Positions 11,286-22,740 of a stretch of DNA of 64,000 bases are shown one piece after another. The position numbers were made by a program, and so were the translations under genes. How positions within the stretch are numbered: the first letter of the stretch is position 1; each line of letters starts with the position of its first letter. The notes beneath the pieces are model-generated. The model ran no database searches, had not been told where the DNA came from, and was given only the letters and a program-made list of their open reading frames with translations. The stretch comes from Arion vulgaris (taxonomy: Eukaryota > Mollusca > Gastropoda > Stylommatophora > Arionidae), in contig CM036759.1 of NCBI GenBank assembly GCA_020796225.1, forward strand, positions 67,184,590 through 67,248,589. The letters run 5' to 3'.

Positions 11286-11337
11286 CGACATAAACTATTC
11301 AACACAATACAAATAATTGTAACAAATAGCTTCAAAC

Positions 11338-11832
11338 TATAACTTATTGAACACAACAAAAGATGCTCATCCAACAAGCCAAGAAGTAGTCCAGGCTGAT
11401 CTGTGACAACACAATACAAGATGCTCGTCCATAAACATGAAGAATGTGTGCCAGGCTGATCTATGCCAACACAATACAAGATGCTCGTCCATCAACATGA
11501 AGAAGTGTGCTCCAGGCTGATCTGTGACAACACAATACAAGATGCTCGTCCATCAACATGAAGAAGTGTGTCCCAGGCTGATCTGTGCCAACACAATACA
11601 AGATGCTCGTCCATCAACATGAAAGTGTGTCCCAGGCTGATCTGTCCAAACCTCAAAGATGCTCGTCCATCAACATAAAAGAAGTTGTCCCAGGCTGATC
11701 TGTACCAACACAATACAAGATGCTCGCCCAACAACCGAAGAAGTGTGCACCAGGCTGATCTGGGACAACAATACAAGATGCCGTCCAACAACCGAAGAAG
11801 TGTGCTCCAGGTGATCTGTGCCATCACAATAC
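11338..11832. repeat. 60-bp minisatellite, about 8 copies
   Basis: CCAGGCTGATCTGTGCCAAC, ACAATACAAGATGCTCGTCC and ATCAACATGAAGAAGTGTG repeat every 60 bases (CCAGGCTGAT near 11391, 11451, 11512, 11572, 11632, 11690 and 11750). The last two units use CAACAACCGAAG instead of ATCAACATGAAG. Confidence 0.95.
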
Positions 11833-11897
11833 AATCAATTTGTAACAAATAAGCTTCAAACTAACGAAAATGTCGTCTATCATGTTCTGTTTTGCAG

Positions 11898-11990
11898 GTC
11901 AAGAACCCTAACCCTGCTGAGATACAGGCTGGAAGACCTGTTTCGACACCTGGTTATATTTCAAGCCATGGAATTTTACGCAGGGGATAA
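11898..11990 (+). CDS. Possible terminal exon of unknown gene
   Basis: A pyrimidine-rich acceptor (TTCTGTTTTGCAG, AG at 11896-11897) is followed by 30 open codons beginning VKNPNPAEIQAGRPVSTPGY and a TAA at 11988-11990. The peptide is rich in P, G and S and does not look like the surrounding repeats or any transposon domain I know. No polyadenylation signal was seen close by, and a SINE-like repeat starts about 30 bases later. Another frame over the same bases is also open, so the evidence is only moderate. No neighbouring exon was found. Confidence 0.3.
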   Translation, partial: VKNPNPAEIQAGRPVSTPGYISSHGILRRG

Positions 11991-12019
11991 AACAATTGTC
12001 CTTTGAAGTTTGTCATATT

Positions 12020-12365
12020 GTTCGATCGATTGATTGATTGATTGATAGAACCATCATTATTGCACTTCAGTAGGGAACCCAAGTGCTCCGATCTCTTTCT
12101 TATACAGAAAGATCTCAACGCAGTGCACGAACTCCGTAATAACGGTGAGTGTCCCCACTAATTTGGAAGATGGTGAAAATATTTTGTAGGAATTTAATTA
12201 ATTAATTTTTCTAATGAAATTTGTCAGGGGCAGCAGCTCTTCTCGTTTGAAACTGCCAAGAGTTCTTTAACATGTTCAACAAACAAGGGACCTAGGTTTT
12301 ATCTTCCGTCTCCGATTTGGAGGAACTCGATCTCACCTACACTAACATCAGGTAACTCTGGAAAA
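12020..12365 (-). repeat. SINE-like dispersed repeat (family E), copy 2
   Basis: Starts after a (TGAT)n run at about 12029. It then has CATCATTATTGCACTTC, CTCCGATCTCTTTCTTA, CACGAACTCCGTA and ends with CGATCTCACCTACACTA and CTCTGGAA. The same order is found at 63640-64000 and, inverted, at 9497-9860. Confidence 0.7.
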
Positions 12366-12452
12366 ACATCTAGATGGCGCCACAAGGCAAGCAATCCAAC
12401 TGCCTTTTTTACAAGAGGAAGTATCTAACCTTTACTTCACAGGAATCATAAA

Positions 12453-12715
12453 ATGCATCAACTCTTGCCTATCGACTCCATCACACGAAGGTTGTGGTCA
12501 ACTCTTGACTATCGACTCCATCACACGAAGGTTGTGTCAACTCTTGCCTATCGGCTCCATCACACGAAGGTTGTGGGCACTCTTGACTTCGACTCCATCA
12601 AGGAAGGTTGTGGCAACTCGTATCGACTCCATCACAGAGGTTGTGGTCAACTCTTGACTATCGACTCCATCAAAAAGGTTTGGTCAACTTTTGACTATCG
12701 ACCCATCACATCCGA
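12453..12715. repeat. 40-bp minisatellite, block 1, about 6.5 copies
   Basis: The unit is CATCACACGAAGGTTGTGGT followed by CAACTCTTGACTATCGACTC. This block lies 5' of the LINE at 12966-16085; the same unit in the same orientation follows the LINE at 16090-16465. Confidence 0.93.
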
Positions 12716-12965
12716 AAGAAAACCCGAGCTCAAACCACAAAAGTGAACGTAGCTCCCATGCTGACGTCCGGGACAAATTTTTATCTGAATATGTTTTTAA
12801 TAAATTGATATTTTTCCCTAAAAGTCCCCCGGCAGGAATCCCGGGGCCCCCCCTCAAAGGGGGCCCGTTTTACTCCCGAGGTCCCCCCCCTCCCTCGGCA
12901 CACAGCGAACAGGTAACCGGGTTAAAGCTACTGGGCATACGGTCAGTATTGCAAAGAAATTAAAT

Positions 12966-15900
12966 ATCACCCAATGGAATGCGGAATATCCCAAAAGAAG
13001 AAAGCCCGCAAAAGACCAGAAGACGAATAGACGTTTGGTGCATCAAAAACGCACCTCAATCCCGACCAAGTTCAGTAAAAGGTTACAGACCTTCAGAACA
13101 GAAGAGAAGGACACAGGAGTCCTCCTATCAAAATGGCATTCAACCAAGCAGAGGGAAAGGGAACAAAGGAAACCCCGGAGCAGTTAGAAAAGGGAAAAAT
13201 TATGAAAAGGGCATACAGATCATTCGCAATCTTTCTGTCCAAGTTACCGCCGCTGTCCTAAACAATGAATACGTGAGAACTTTTTTGTGGTGGGTGAAAA
13301 CAGCCGCCGGAGAGGGGTCTGAAACAAACAGTAGAGGAGTTGAGGGGAAGACTGGGAGATCGAGAACCTGTTCCTATCCGCTAACGATCCACCAATTTTT
13401 CTGGCGGCAAAAACATCCCCCCGATCTGGCCTTTCAAAAAGCGATATATCACCAAAGTAGTCCTCGTTACCACCAACTGGGGGGATGACCATAGACCTGC
13501 TTAAATAACCCTCTTTTCTCCGGGGGCCCAAAAATGGTTGCCAGGTGGAACTATAAGAGACCCAAATTGGAAACTAGGGACTGACTGATGAAAATTTTGG
13601 AACAATCCATCTACAAGAAAAAGGGAATCGTGGGGGGAACTGTCAGAAGCAATCCTAAAGCGGCACGGGAAACCACCCCCAGAGGCACGAAGGATTAAAG
13701 CCATACTGGACACAGGGGGTTCAAAAAGCGAAAAGCCGAAAGACAAGGGTGAGGAGGCATGACAGTCGGGAACAAACACTGTCTCAAAGGCGCACCAAAA
13801 TACAGAAGAAGGTAAAACGACCCGGGAGACAAAAATTTAAAAAAACCAATCCCTAAACCCTCGATGGGGAGGGCCAAAACTGTAAGCTGGCCAAAAGGCT
13901 AGGGAAAAAACCAGCAGACCCCCTATAGTCCTCGAAAAGAAAGAAAGGCTGGGTGGGGAAGCAGCAAAATCCTGATGCACAATATCCCAAAGTCAGCAGG
14001 AAATGAAAGGAAAAATTACCCCCAAAAGCCCCCTCCAAGGCGAGCCGAGAAAGCAGATAGTCATCAACGACACATTCCCCAGAACGAGCGGGAAGGGTTT
14101 TAGGGACCTAAAACCCGAAAGTCCCCCGGGAAAGATGGGATCCTGGAGCTTAAAACCTGGGAAAAAAGGCAAGGTTTATCCGTTTCAACATTCGTAAAAA
14201 GGCATAGTACCGAAAATGGAAAGGCAATCATTCCCCCATCCAAAACCAGGAAAAAATAAATTGACCGCAAATTACACCAATCCCCCCTTTTGGCGGGAAA
14301 ACTTATGGACCCATGGTGAACAAACCTTATCCTGGACTTGGAAAAGGGCGCTTTGGCACAACAAGGGGGGCGGAGATCAGTCCACAGAGGATCAAGAAAA
14401 CCTACATTGTCGGGAAATCGAGGAGGGTTTTCCCAAGAAAAGAAACAGACACTGGTCTTGGTAGATAGGGAAAAAGGTTTTTGACAGTCTGGAAAGAAGG
14501 TTAAAAAACTGCTCCCCCTGGGCGAAAGGGAAGAATGTACAAAAATAGATCCTAGAACAGCGCAAGGGTTCGGGTTCGGGGAATTTAAAGGGCCCCACTG
14601 GGGAAAGGGAGCCCCCCGGAGGGCCCACCACTCTCTTTCTAGTTTTGTCAAACATTGAACATGCCCCGAAAAAATTACTCTGCCATTTTCCCGACGACCT
14701 GGCAATGGGGCGAAAAGACAATGCCCACAGCAGAAAACGACTAAGCACAAAAAAACCCCCAAAAATTGGGCCAAAGGGGGAAATAAAAAATTTTTAAAGA
14801 CCCCTGGTTTCCAAAAACAAGGTTAAAAGAAAACCCAAAAGTAATGGAAACCGAAAAAAAAACCCCAACTTGAGTCACCTGACAGAAAGCTGACTTTGAC
14901 CCAGTCAAATGCAGGCAAAGGGGACACAGGCTGATGCGAAAATCGCAGGTTCCAATGGAGCAAAACGAATTTCAAGCCCTTTTCTTGGTAGAGTGCGACC
15001 GGTCCAGAGTACGGTATGGCAGGGGGAGCAATGATCGAAAAAGCAATTGAAAAAGTACAGCGTAAAAACCCCCCCGCATTACCGGCCCCCGGGTCCACGC
15101 CCATAAAGGGCGATGGAGACCATCACAGATCAACCCAAAGACGACCAAAGGGACAAAAAGTAGTGTCCGGGAAAAAAACCCCGGGAATCATAAACCCAAA
15201 AAAGAATGTTTCAACCCGGGGGGAGAATCAAAAACCCAACCTTTTTGAATCCAACGCACCCCCCAAACAATCTTGCCAAAATCCCAGAAACTAACCCCGG
15301 CTCGAAAGCCCCCCCAAAAAAAAAAAGCCGCGGGCTCCGGCAAAAAGTGCGGGGAAACGAACCTCGACAAAACGCGAAAGTCATAATCAATCCGATAATG
15401 GTGGACCACGTCCCGGACGGATCGGCTGCAAAAAGCGATGGCGGAGGAGGAATATTTAAATCCAAAAAGTCACGGTCAAAAGCGTTGAAACTGGCAAATA
15501 TGAATAACTCCCGAGCTGAGGCGGGGCAATGGGGGGCGAAATGATCTTGGAAAAGAAACCAACCAAAAGGTGTGATATTCACCGATGTCATGGTCATCAC
15601 GGCACTAAAATCGTTGGAAAAACTGAGATGAATGAGCCAAACGTCCTCCTGAACTAACGGTTCCTCAAACGCACTGTCATCAGTGGTACCGTCCCCCGAA
15701 ACATTGGGGAAACAAGGGGAAAGCTCCCCAAAAGGGGCGGGCATACCAACGTTTGAGATCAGCTTAAAATCAAACAACCATCTTTTCCCGCCTACGAAGC
15801 AAGGGGCGGGCCCCCCCAGAAAAGACGTGACGGCTATGGTCTCGCGCGTGAAAAAGTTACCATTTTTCGCCCCGTAGGCCCAAAAGCTCAGAGCCCACAT

Positions 15901-16085
15901 GTTCCCAATTAAAATTGCCCTTGGTTGCAATTAGCAGACATGACGGCAGAACACGTTTCAAGACTGCCCATTTGGAAGAGAAAGTACTGGCCCCACACAG
16001 AGTTTCCCCTGGCTGTACGGAGGAAGGAGTCCCAAAAAAAAATTAAAATTTTGTGGGTTTTCCCCAGGGCTGGGGGCGCAAGAGA
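12966..16085 (+). mobile_element. Near-complete LINE ORF2 (EN-RT-RNase H), frame-broken
   Basis: Domain order on the plus strand matches an autonomous non-LTR retrotransposon with an RNase H domain. Endonuclease: ITQWNAE (12966-12986) and IDVWCIK near 13030, where the expected QETHL box is shifted by a one-base loss. RT: PTTLFLVLSNIEHAP then HFPDDLAMG (DD at 14693-14698), a degraded Y/F-A-D-D box. Post-RT region: YGMAGGAMIEKAIEKVQRK near 15013-15065. RNase H: VPDGSAAKSDGGGGIFK (Asp codon 15416-15418), GVIFTDVMVITALKSLE near 15570, and a broken copy of the PSHCN-RGNEAAD box near 15690-15745. C-terminal tail: about 15937-16030, homologous to 56600-56720. Frames change many times at homopolymers, consistent with read errors as much as decay. 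ORF1 was not found. It resembles Jockey/I-type elements of molluscs. Confidence 0.8.
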
Positions 16086-16089
16086 GGGC

Positions 16090-16465
16090 CCATCAACAAG
16101 GTTTTGGGTAACCTTTATCGCCCATCACACGAAGGTTTTTCCCTGCCTATCGCCCATCACACGAAGGTTTTTAAACTTTGACTATCGACCCATCACACGG
16201 TTTTGGGGCCCCACCTTTTGACATGCCCATCACATGAAGGTTGTGGTCCCCTTTTGACTTCACCCATCACACGAAGGTTTGGCCCCTCTTGACACGACTC
16301 CATCCCCAAAAGGGAGTCCTCGACATCGCCCCATCACACGAAGGTTGTGGTAAACTTTTGCCCTCGACCCCATCACCAAAGGTTGTGGTCAACTTTTGAC
16401 TATCGCCCATCACCGGGGGGTCAACTCTTGACTATCGACCCATCACACAAGGTTGTGGGTTCAAT
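16090..16465. repeat. 40-bp minisatellite, block 2, about 9 copies
   Basis: CCATCACACGAAGGTT...ACTTTTGACTATCG repeats with many indels. It is the same unit and orientation as 12453-12715 but noisier. It begins immediately where the 3' untranslated part of the LINE should continue. Confidence 0.88.
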
Positions 16466-17724
16466 CTTCTACTTGTGATGAAAAATTACCCTCCTATTTT
16501 TGCACATGGGGTTTTGAAAATGTGGTACACTCTTCATCCCCAAAAGGTCAAATGTACAGAAAAATCCTGTTAGACTGCATAGGCATGGACAAAACACAGA
16601 CTCCAGAGCCACCCCCCAAATCTTTCCATCATACAAACAACAAAAACGAAACATGCCCCAATGAACAAGTTCAGAGCAAGTTTGGGAACCCCAAATGAAG
16701 GTTTTTGAAGCAACCCTGTTTCCCTTTCCCTTTTTCCCCGGGGAAAATTTTCTATATTTCTTTATTCTTGAAAAACCCACTGTCTTTGTATCTCACACAG
16801 AGATCCTTTAGTTTTCTGCCCAGTTAGTTTCGTCAGGTCAGTGTTTTTGTCAAATTTTCCTTCGGGGTTTTGAAGATTTTGCAGTTGATGTGTTTCCAAG
16901 ACCTGCTGAATTTCGAAAATGAATTTTAAAATGTGGCTGGGAGTCGATTGTTCCTGTTCTAGGGCCAGAATGACAACTTGTTCCAATTGCTCATATTATA
17001 AAATCATTTTTTTAGCTTTTGTTTTCATTTAGTCATCTTTTTTTTTTTTGGGTAGGAAACGGCACTGGTTGCTCTCCTGCAGCCCCTTTCCCTGACCAAT
17101 CGGTCCTTTTTTCTTTCCCCATTTCCACGGGACGGACCACGCAAGACGGCCCTGCGGTGTTGGACAGTTTAGAAGTGGGGTTTTAGCCCGGGCAAATTTC
17201 GGACGGGGGGAGGCTAAATCAGTAAAAAATACAGCGGGTTTGGGATCAAATGGGGTTTTCCGTTTCCCTTTTTCATTGATTGCCTGAATTTCTGCATCAT
17301 ATTTTAACAGAATTTCCCCTTGGTACTTTAATCGTTCTCTCGTTGCGGATATTTTTCAGAGCAACCCATCTCATGGTTTAGATGAGCATACGAAAACGAC
17401 CGGGGAAGAAGAACCAAAATTTCTAAAAGGCTAAAAATTTATGTTAAAAAACCATTTTTAAAATTTTCCCTTTATGTATTACTAATTTTTTTCAGATTTT
17501 TCGTTTTTATTTTTTTTTTTTAATTTTTTTTGGATTTTTTAGTATTTTTAACTTAAAAAGGGGTTAGCTTTTCTCCCCCCGCTCTACCCTGGCTGGCTGT
17601 TAATCTCTTTCCAGGAAAATTGGTCCCATTCACGTCTCTTAGTAAAGCCTTGCAAGTTTTCACTCAAAATTTTGTCTTGAACCCGTTGTCCCCACTTAAC
17701 CTCTTTGTGATTTTTGATATTGTT
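16466..17724. other. Unassigned sequence; T-rich low complexity at 17440-17560
   Basis: No repeat family or gene recognised. The first 500 bases have balanced composition and may be unique host sequence; 17000-17600 has long T and A runs and inflated G and C runs typical of uncorrected reads. Confidence 0.5.
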
Positions 17725-18215
17725 ACTCGAGCCCAAATATTCCCCATCTTCCCTTCTTATAAAGGACAGGTTGCCCAGACATTTCTTCTAAAGTTACCCA
17801 TATTCCATCTTCCCCTTTTTATAACATTTTTACATTTTCCCAGACATTTCTTCCGGTGTCAATATTCTCATCTTCTCCTTTTTAAAACAGTTATCACTTG
17901 GTTGACCAGACATTTTTCTCAAGTTATCCCAAAACATTCCCATCTTCTCCTTCTTATAAATTTTACTAGTGGTTGACCAGACATTTTTTCCCAAGGTATC
18001 CCAATATATCTCCATCTTCCCTTCTTATAACAGTTATCACTGTTTGACCAGACATTTTTCCGGTATCCCAACATATCTCCATCTTTCTTTCTTAAAAATT
18101 TTTGTCACTAGGGGTTTAAACCAGACATTTCTTCTGAAGGTACACAAACATCTCCATCTTTTTTTCTTATAAATTGTCAAAAATTGGTTAACCAGACATT
18201 TCTCTGTTTTCACAC
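17725..18215. repeat. ~72-bp minisatellite, about 7 copies
   Basis: CCAGACATTTCTTC, GGTATCCCAACATATCTCCA and TCTTCCCTTCTTATAACAG recur; CCAGACATTT lies near 17775, 17842, 17905, 17978, 18049, 18121 and 18190. A single isolated unit of the same sequence is at 55857-55927. Confidence 0.9.
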
Positions 18216-18720
18216 TTCCAATTGTTACATTCTATATTCATTAAATGCTTTTGGGTTTTTTTAATGTATCTTTTTTCCCTTTTGCAACTTGCTTTTTTAT
18301 CTTTAGCTTTTTGTCTCCGGCATATTTTGAATTGATAAAACCCCCGGGGATATGAAGAATTGATAAAACCCCCTTTGACATATTTTGGGTTACAACTCCG
18401 GGCATTTTAGTTGTAAACTCTCCTGACATTTTAGTTAACAACCCCGCTGGCTTTGTTAGAATTGATCAATCCCCTCATATGTTGAATTGATAAAATTCTT
18501 AGTTAAAATTGATACAACATTTGATTTGAAATTCTTATTCGAAATATGTTATTCTGATATTTTACACAAATTAAATGGATCAGGGGGGATTTCCCTTTAT
18601 TTCACAAGCGAATTACCACCTTTTTAGATCTCATTGGATACTGAAGTATTTCCAATTTGGGGACGGTGGATATCCAGTTTGAACGCGGGAAAATAAAAAA
18701 TGGATAAAGTTGTTTTAAAT
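18216..18720. other. AT-rich degenerate repeats, no gene
   Basis: The word GAATTGATAAAA occurs several times between 18330 and 18500 with CATATTTTG and GACATTTTAGTT variants, suggesting an old, poorly conserved tandem repeat. Otherwise nothing is recognised. Confidence 0.5.
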
Positions 18721-19530
18721 TTGTTGCAATGGGGAAGGGCGCGTCAGAGCGACAACGTCGCGCCGGGATTAGTATTTTTAATCAGATCCCCCCACCCCCT
18801 GGGACCCAAACAAGGAGGACCAGTCTGGTCGGTGGGGATCAAAGGGGGGTATTCTGGAAAAAGAGGGTGAACGTAGACGCAAAGACCCTTCGCAATCAGA
18901 CAGCAGAATCCCAAGGATTATTTCTGCACGTTCCCGGTTGATGGAAAGCAAAAAAATTTAACAAAGAATCTAAAATTGACGGTTTGGGGGCCCCTTTCCC
19001 TTGAAACAATAGTCGCACCAATTTTCGCTTTTGGAAAGAATCGGGGGAAAAAGTGCAATCCCCGACGACACCAGGAAATTGCGCAAACCAAATCAGGAAT
19101 GCAGATACATTTATGGGTAATGTTGGGAGGAAAATTAAAGTTGGTTCTTTGTAAAGGGGCCCCCCCCCGGGGCCCCGGGAAAAGGTTTTTCCAACAATAA
19201 CTTCCCGGAAAAACGGGGGGGTAATTTTGGGGAGGGAAATTTTTATGCCCTGCACCCGATTAAAAAAGCCCTTTAAAATCCGTGCAGCCCCACCATATTT
19301 GCCGGGGAAGGGAAAGAAAGTGAAACTCAAATTGTGGGACGATACCCCCCAAAAATGACTTGTTCCACCCGGGAAATAAACCAGGGGCTAGAAAAAAAAC
19401 CGACGTGTAAAGGGTTAAAGGTCGTCCCCAAACAGGGGAAGGCGACACTTTTCACTGTGACCTACGTTAGGATGTCATTCCCTCAGATCAAACAAAAGGT
19501 TAATCAAACCCAAAAAATAGCCGGGTAAAA
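18721..19530. other. GC-rich block, possible broken transposon coding sequence
   Basis: Composition changes sharply from AT-rich flanks to GC-rich sequence with homopolymer runs. Short open stretches exist on both strands (for example GKGASERQRRAGIS on plus from 18729). The texture resembles the frame-broken LINE at 12.97-16.09 kb, but I could not find an endonuclease, RT or RNase H motif. Confidence 0.35.
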
Positions 19531-19799
19531 GTTATTGTTTTAATGGCTGAAAATGTTCGTAATCAAAAACGACGCATTGTAAAGGGCGAAGTGGAATCTC
19601 CTGGTTGAAGATTAAAAGCCCAAATATCGGAAAAAATGATTTATTAGAGCGTGAAAACAGAAGGAAAAAGGATCAAAGGGAACTACAAGTAAATAAAAGA
19701 GTAGAAATCGGTGGATGAGAATAAAGGCGTAAAACTGGCACAATGTCAACTTTTGGCCAGATCACAACAAACCAAAAAGGAAAAATTTAAAAATGATCG
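19531..19799. other. A-rich sequence, nothing recognised
   Basis: AT-rich, purine-biased sequence without repeats or motifs that I could identify. Confidence 0.4.
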
Positions 19800-20060
19800 A
19801 TGGGGGGTTGAATGAAAAAAAAACTATCTGACTTATTTTCTCTGCTCCGAAAGTGAAGAGCCATTTTACCACTTGTTCTGGTCTCTGACGTTTTTTTGAT
19901 GGCTTTCCATGATAGCACCTCCTAGTTTATCACAAAGACTGTCTCAGGTCTTTTTGCGTCCTTTTTCCTTTCCATTGGGGTTCCAATCGATTTTGCCTTG
20001 TAACACTCGACGTGTTTTCCCAGGGCATGCCAACACATCTCCTCTCTCCTCCTAAATTCG
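19800..20060 (-). mobile_element. LINE ORF2 C-terminal tail
   Basis: On the minus strand: MPGKTRRVLQGKIDWNPNGK (near 20030-19970), then a GRP-like basic stretch, SWKAIKKT near 19895 and a terminal DRTKW-like helix ending KMALHFRSREN near 19835. The order and words match the LINE tail at 8436-8720, so both belong to one family. Frames shift at homopolymers. Unlike the 8.4-kb copy, no array follows its 3' end, but a ~47-bp array lies immediately upstream (20095-20420). Confidence 0.7.
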
Positions 20061-20094
20061 GTTTAGGGGCATGTTTTGTTTTATCCAGGGGTCT

Positions 20095-20420
20095 GTTTTC
20101 ACTCCCCCATACCATCTCAGTCGAGAATACATGTCTTTTTTCCCACTCCCAAACCTTCTCAGTTGAGAATCCATTCGTTTTCCCCATTTCTTACCATCTC
20201 GCGAAACCCAAAGTCTTTTTCCCCTCTCCATCCATTTTTAAATCCACATTTTGTTGCCTCTTCTCCATCTCAGTTTAAACCACGGTTTTGGGGCCCCCTC
20301 CCCATCCATCTTAGTTTGGGGATCCACATGTTTGTGTTTGACTCTGTCCCCATCTCAGTTTGAAACCACGGGTCTGTGTTTCCCACCCCAATACCATCTC
20401 AGTCGAAACCAAGGCCCTTT
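20095..20420. repeat. ~47-bp minisatellite, about 7 copies, next to LINE tail
   Basis: CATACCATCTCAGT(C/T)GA(G/A)AA(T/C)CCA with a following TTTTCCC(A/C)CTCC recurs (near 20103, 20150, 20193, 20262, 20305, 20352 and 20390). On the minus strand the unit reads S-(R/Q)-LRWYG, which is the LINE motif just before the GH box. A single copy of the same motif sits in its proper place in the LINE at 8697. Confidence 0.75.
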
Positions 20421-20810
20421 TTTTTAGCAAAAAATTAATTTTGCTATCTGAATTTTCTAATTCCCAAACAATTCACAGATGTGGACAAGCCCGTTCTCCT
20501 TTTTTGACCAATCAGATCTTAAATTTTATTCCGTAAATCAATTGTTCATCCATTTGGGGATCATTTCATCCATGGAAATGTCCATAATTTCGTCCCCCCC
20601 GCATTATTTTGACTTTTAAAAACATAAAAAAAAAATACTTTTGATTATAAGTGTTACAGAAGATCTCGTATATCAGAACAGAGAAGAGAACTAATATATT
20701 CAGAAAAAACCCAAAATCAAAAAAACTGTGATGCTACAAATAAAAAGAATTGAGGTTTTTTTGACATTTAAAAGACTGGAAAAAACCCCCGAAGGTCCAA
20801 AAAAAATAGA
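20421..20810. other. AT-rich sequence, nothing recognised
   Basis: No tandem structure, open frame or family motif seen. Confidence 0.4.
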
Positions 20811-20931
20811 AGAGAAGACCGAGAAGATGGATTCGGATTTTTTGGGGTTTTTTTCGACGAGGAAAACGGATATCTGGTTATGAGAGGAGAGATTTAAAAG
20901 ACTGTTGGCAAGCCCACTCAGGACAAGCTAT
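20811..20931 (+). mobile_element. LINE tail, unexpanded relative of the 29.3-32.0 kb copy
   Basis: AGAAGACCGAGAAGATGGAT (RPRRWIR) is followed, after about 33 bases, by GATATCTGGTTATGAG, GAGATTTAAAAGACTGTT and AGGACAAGCTAT. The same blocks in the same order flank the 18-bp array at 29337-31960 (GCTATCTGTGAGATCTATGAG, then AGGACAAGCTAT). Here the array is absent, so this copy shows the arrangement before expansion. Confidence 0.55.
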
Positions 20932-21244
20932 GTGTGGGGTATCATTAAAAATACTGATCCTACCCGGGGAAGGAATCATTCTTTGGGAAAGCTTACCGGC
21001 CCAACACCTCAGAGATTCCCAACAACAGTTCATTGTTAACATCAGAACAATGAAAATCAGTTTTAAAATGGAAAAGCAGGTGGGAAAACCGTGCCCCGCC
21101 AAATTATTATAAAATTAAAAACCTTCCACAAAAAAAAACTTTACCTTTTCAAAAATTTTTCTGTTTTGGCTGTGCAATGCAGGGGATCTTCCTGTGAAAA
21201 AAGAGATAGAACATGGTTTTCTCAAAGTGCAAAAATATGATCAT

Positions 21245-21400
21245 TAATCACTCAATAACTTGGGGAAAAACACCCTGTCTCAGTTCTTTATTTACGGAAA
21301 AATCTCAGCGACATGCACGAACTCCTGCCGCAGAGGTACTTGATATCAACTAGAAGATAAGATGGTAAAAATATTTTTGGGGTTTAAAAAAAAAAAAACA
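21245..21400 (-). repeat. SINE-like dispersed repeat (family E), partial copy
   Basis: CAGTTCTTTATTTACGGAAA, ATCTCAGCGACATGCACGAA, CTAGAAGATAAGATGGTAAA match, in order, the central part of the copies at 12020-12365 and 63640-64000. Confidence 0.55.
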
Positions 21401-22100
21401 TTTCTAAAGAATTTTGTGCAAAAAATTTCAAGAAGGGGCATGATGGGTTGGTAAAAACTATATCTCTTCTTTTATGCAATTTAAAATTTACAAATGTCAA
21501 AACCCCTCTAACGAAATGAAAATTTGTCTGGTCAAAAACAAAGGTAATTTTTAGGTTGGGAAAAATTGTAACTTTTCTTTCATATTTTTCCCCTTTTTCC
21601 AGAAAAATTTTTTTCATTTGTAACTGAATTATTTTTTATTTAACTTTCCCAAAATTTTCTTTTAACTTAAATTTTTGTTTTTTAACTAAATTTTAGTTTT
21701 TTAACTTTAAATTTTTGTTTTGTAACTTCAAATTTTTTTTCTGAGTTTCAAAATATTTTTTTCAACTACGGGTTTTCTTGTTTGTAATGTTACATACAGT
21801 TGTTCAGTGATTTTATTTCTATAATGCAATTTCACATCTTTTTATCATTCTTTATTTTACAAATTTCTGTGTCCACATCTTTTTTTATCAGTGTCTTTCT
21901 TTTTATATGCAGGTCTCCCTCTTTGATCAGTGTCTTTCTTTCATCATAATGCAGTTTCACATCTTTGTTTATCAGTTCTTTCTTTTTTCATAAACAGGTC
22001 TCCATCTTTTTTTCGGTTTTTTTTCATAAAAGTGTCTCCATCTTTGTTTTTTATCCAAAATTCATTCCACATCCGCATCGTCCGTCATCGTCTGAAAAAA
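21401..22100. other. AT-rich low-complexity and degenerate ~48-bp repeat
   Basis: 21640-21770 repeats TTTAACTTTAAATTTTTG-like words. From about 21820 to 22050 TTTCACATCTTTTTATCAG and GTGTCTTTCTTTTTAT recur four to five times with a rough 45-50-base step. No gene seen. Confidence 0.6.
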
Positions 22101-22740
22101 AAAATTTAAAAACCGGGTTGACTCCCGGTTTTATCCCCGGCTCGTCCCTCTCGTGAAAGGGACGCCGCGAGGCAACCGAACTCCGTAGCCCAGCAACAAG
22201 GGAATGGAAAAGCTGCACTGTGAACAGAATGGGGGTCCGGGCTCGCCCACGCCTTGACCACAAGGCAAAGGGAACTCTTATCACAGAGACCCTCAAGAAT
22301 TTCGTCTGTCTGTCGTCCATCGTGCCATGCATTTACCCATCCATCTTTTTATCTGTCCATTTTTTTCTGTCTGTTAATCCACCATGCATCCATCCTCCGC
22401 TCACTCCAAACCCCCCATGAATGAATGAATGAAAGAAACAAGAATGAATCAATCAATCAATAAAATTTTTTAATCTCCTCAGTTTCACCCGGCTGCCGCG
22501 TGGGGGGGTGAAGCGATTAGGTTCAGCTGACTCCCATTATTCTTCAACGTCTCAAACTGCCCAAAATTTGGGAAATCGCAAAAAGTTTGGAAAGTTACGG
22601 GGCATTATAGAAAATCTGGGCTCTGAAACTTATGTAGAGGCTGTTATAATATCTTTTGGGGATTGAAATCTAGGGAGACTGTCTGTTTCTTCTAATGGTT
22701 GGACTGTCTGTTGTCTTGCTACCCAAAAGGGAAGAGGGTT
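22101..22740. other. GC-rich patch, unassigned
   Basis: 22110-22330 is GC-rich with short open stretches on both strands and then CCATCCATC/CTGTCTGT-type low complexity and (GAAT)n/(CAAT)n at 22417-22463. It may be the 5' part of a retroelement, but no diagnostic motif was found. Confidence 0.35.

Noticed and set aside
11246..11848. Minus-strand frames of 77 and 118 codons
   Set aside because: They follow the 60-bp minisatellite period.
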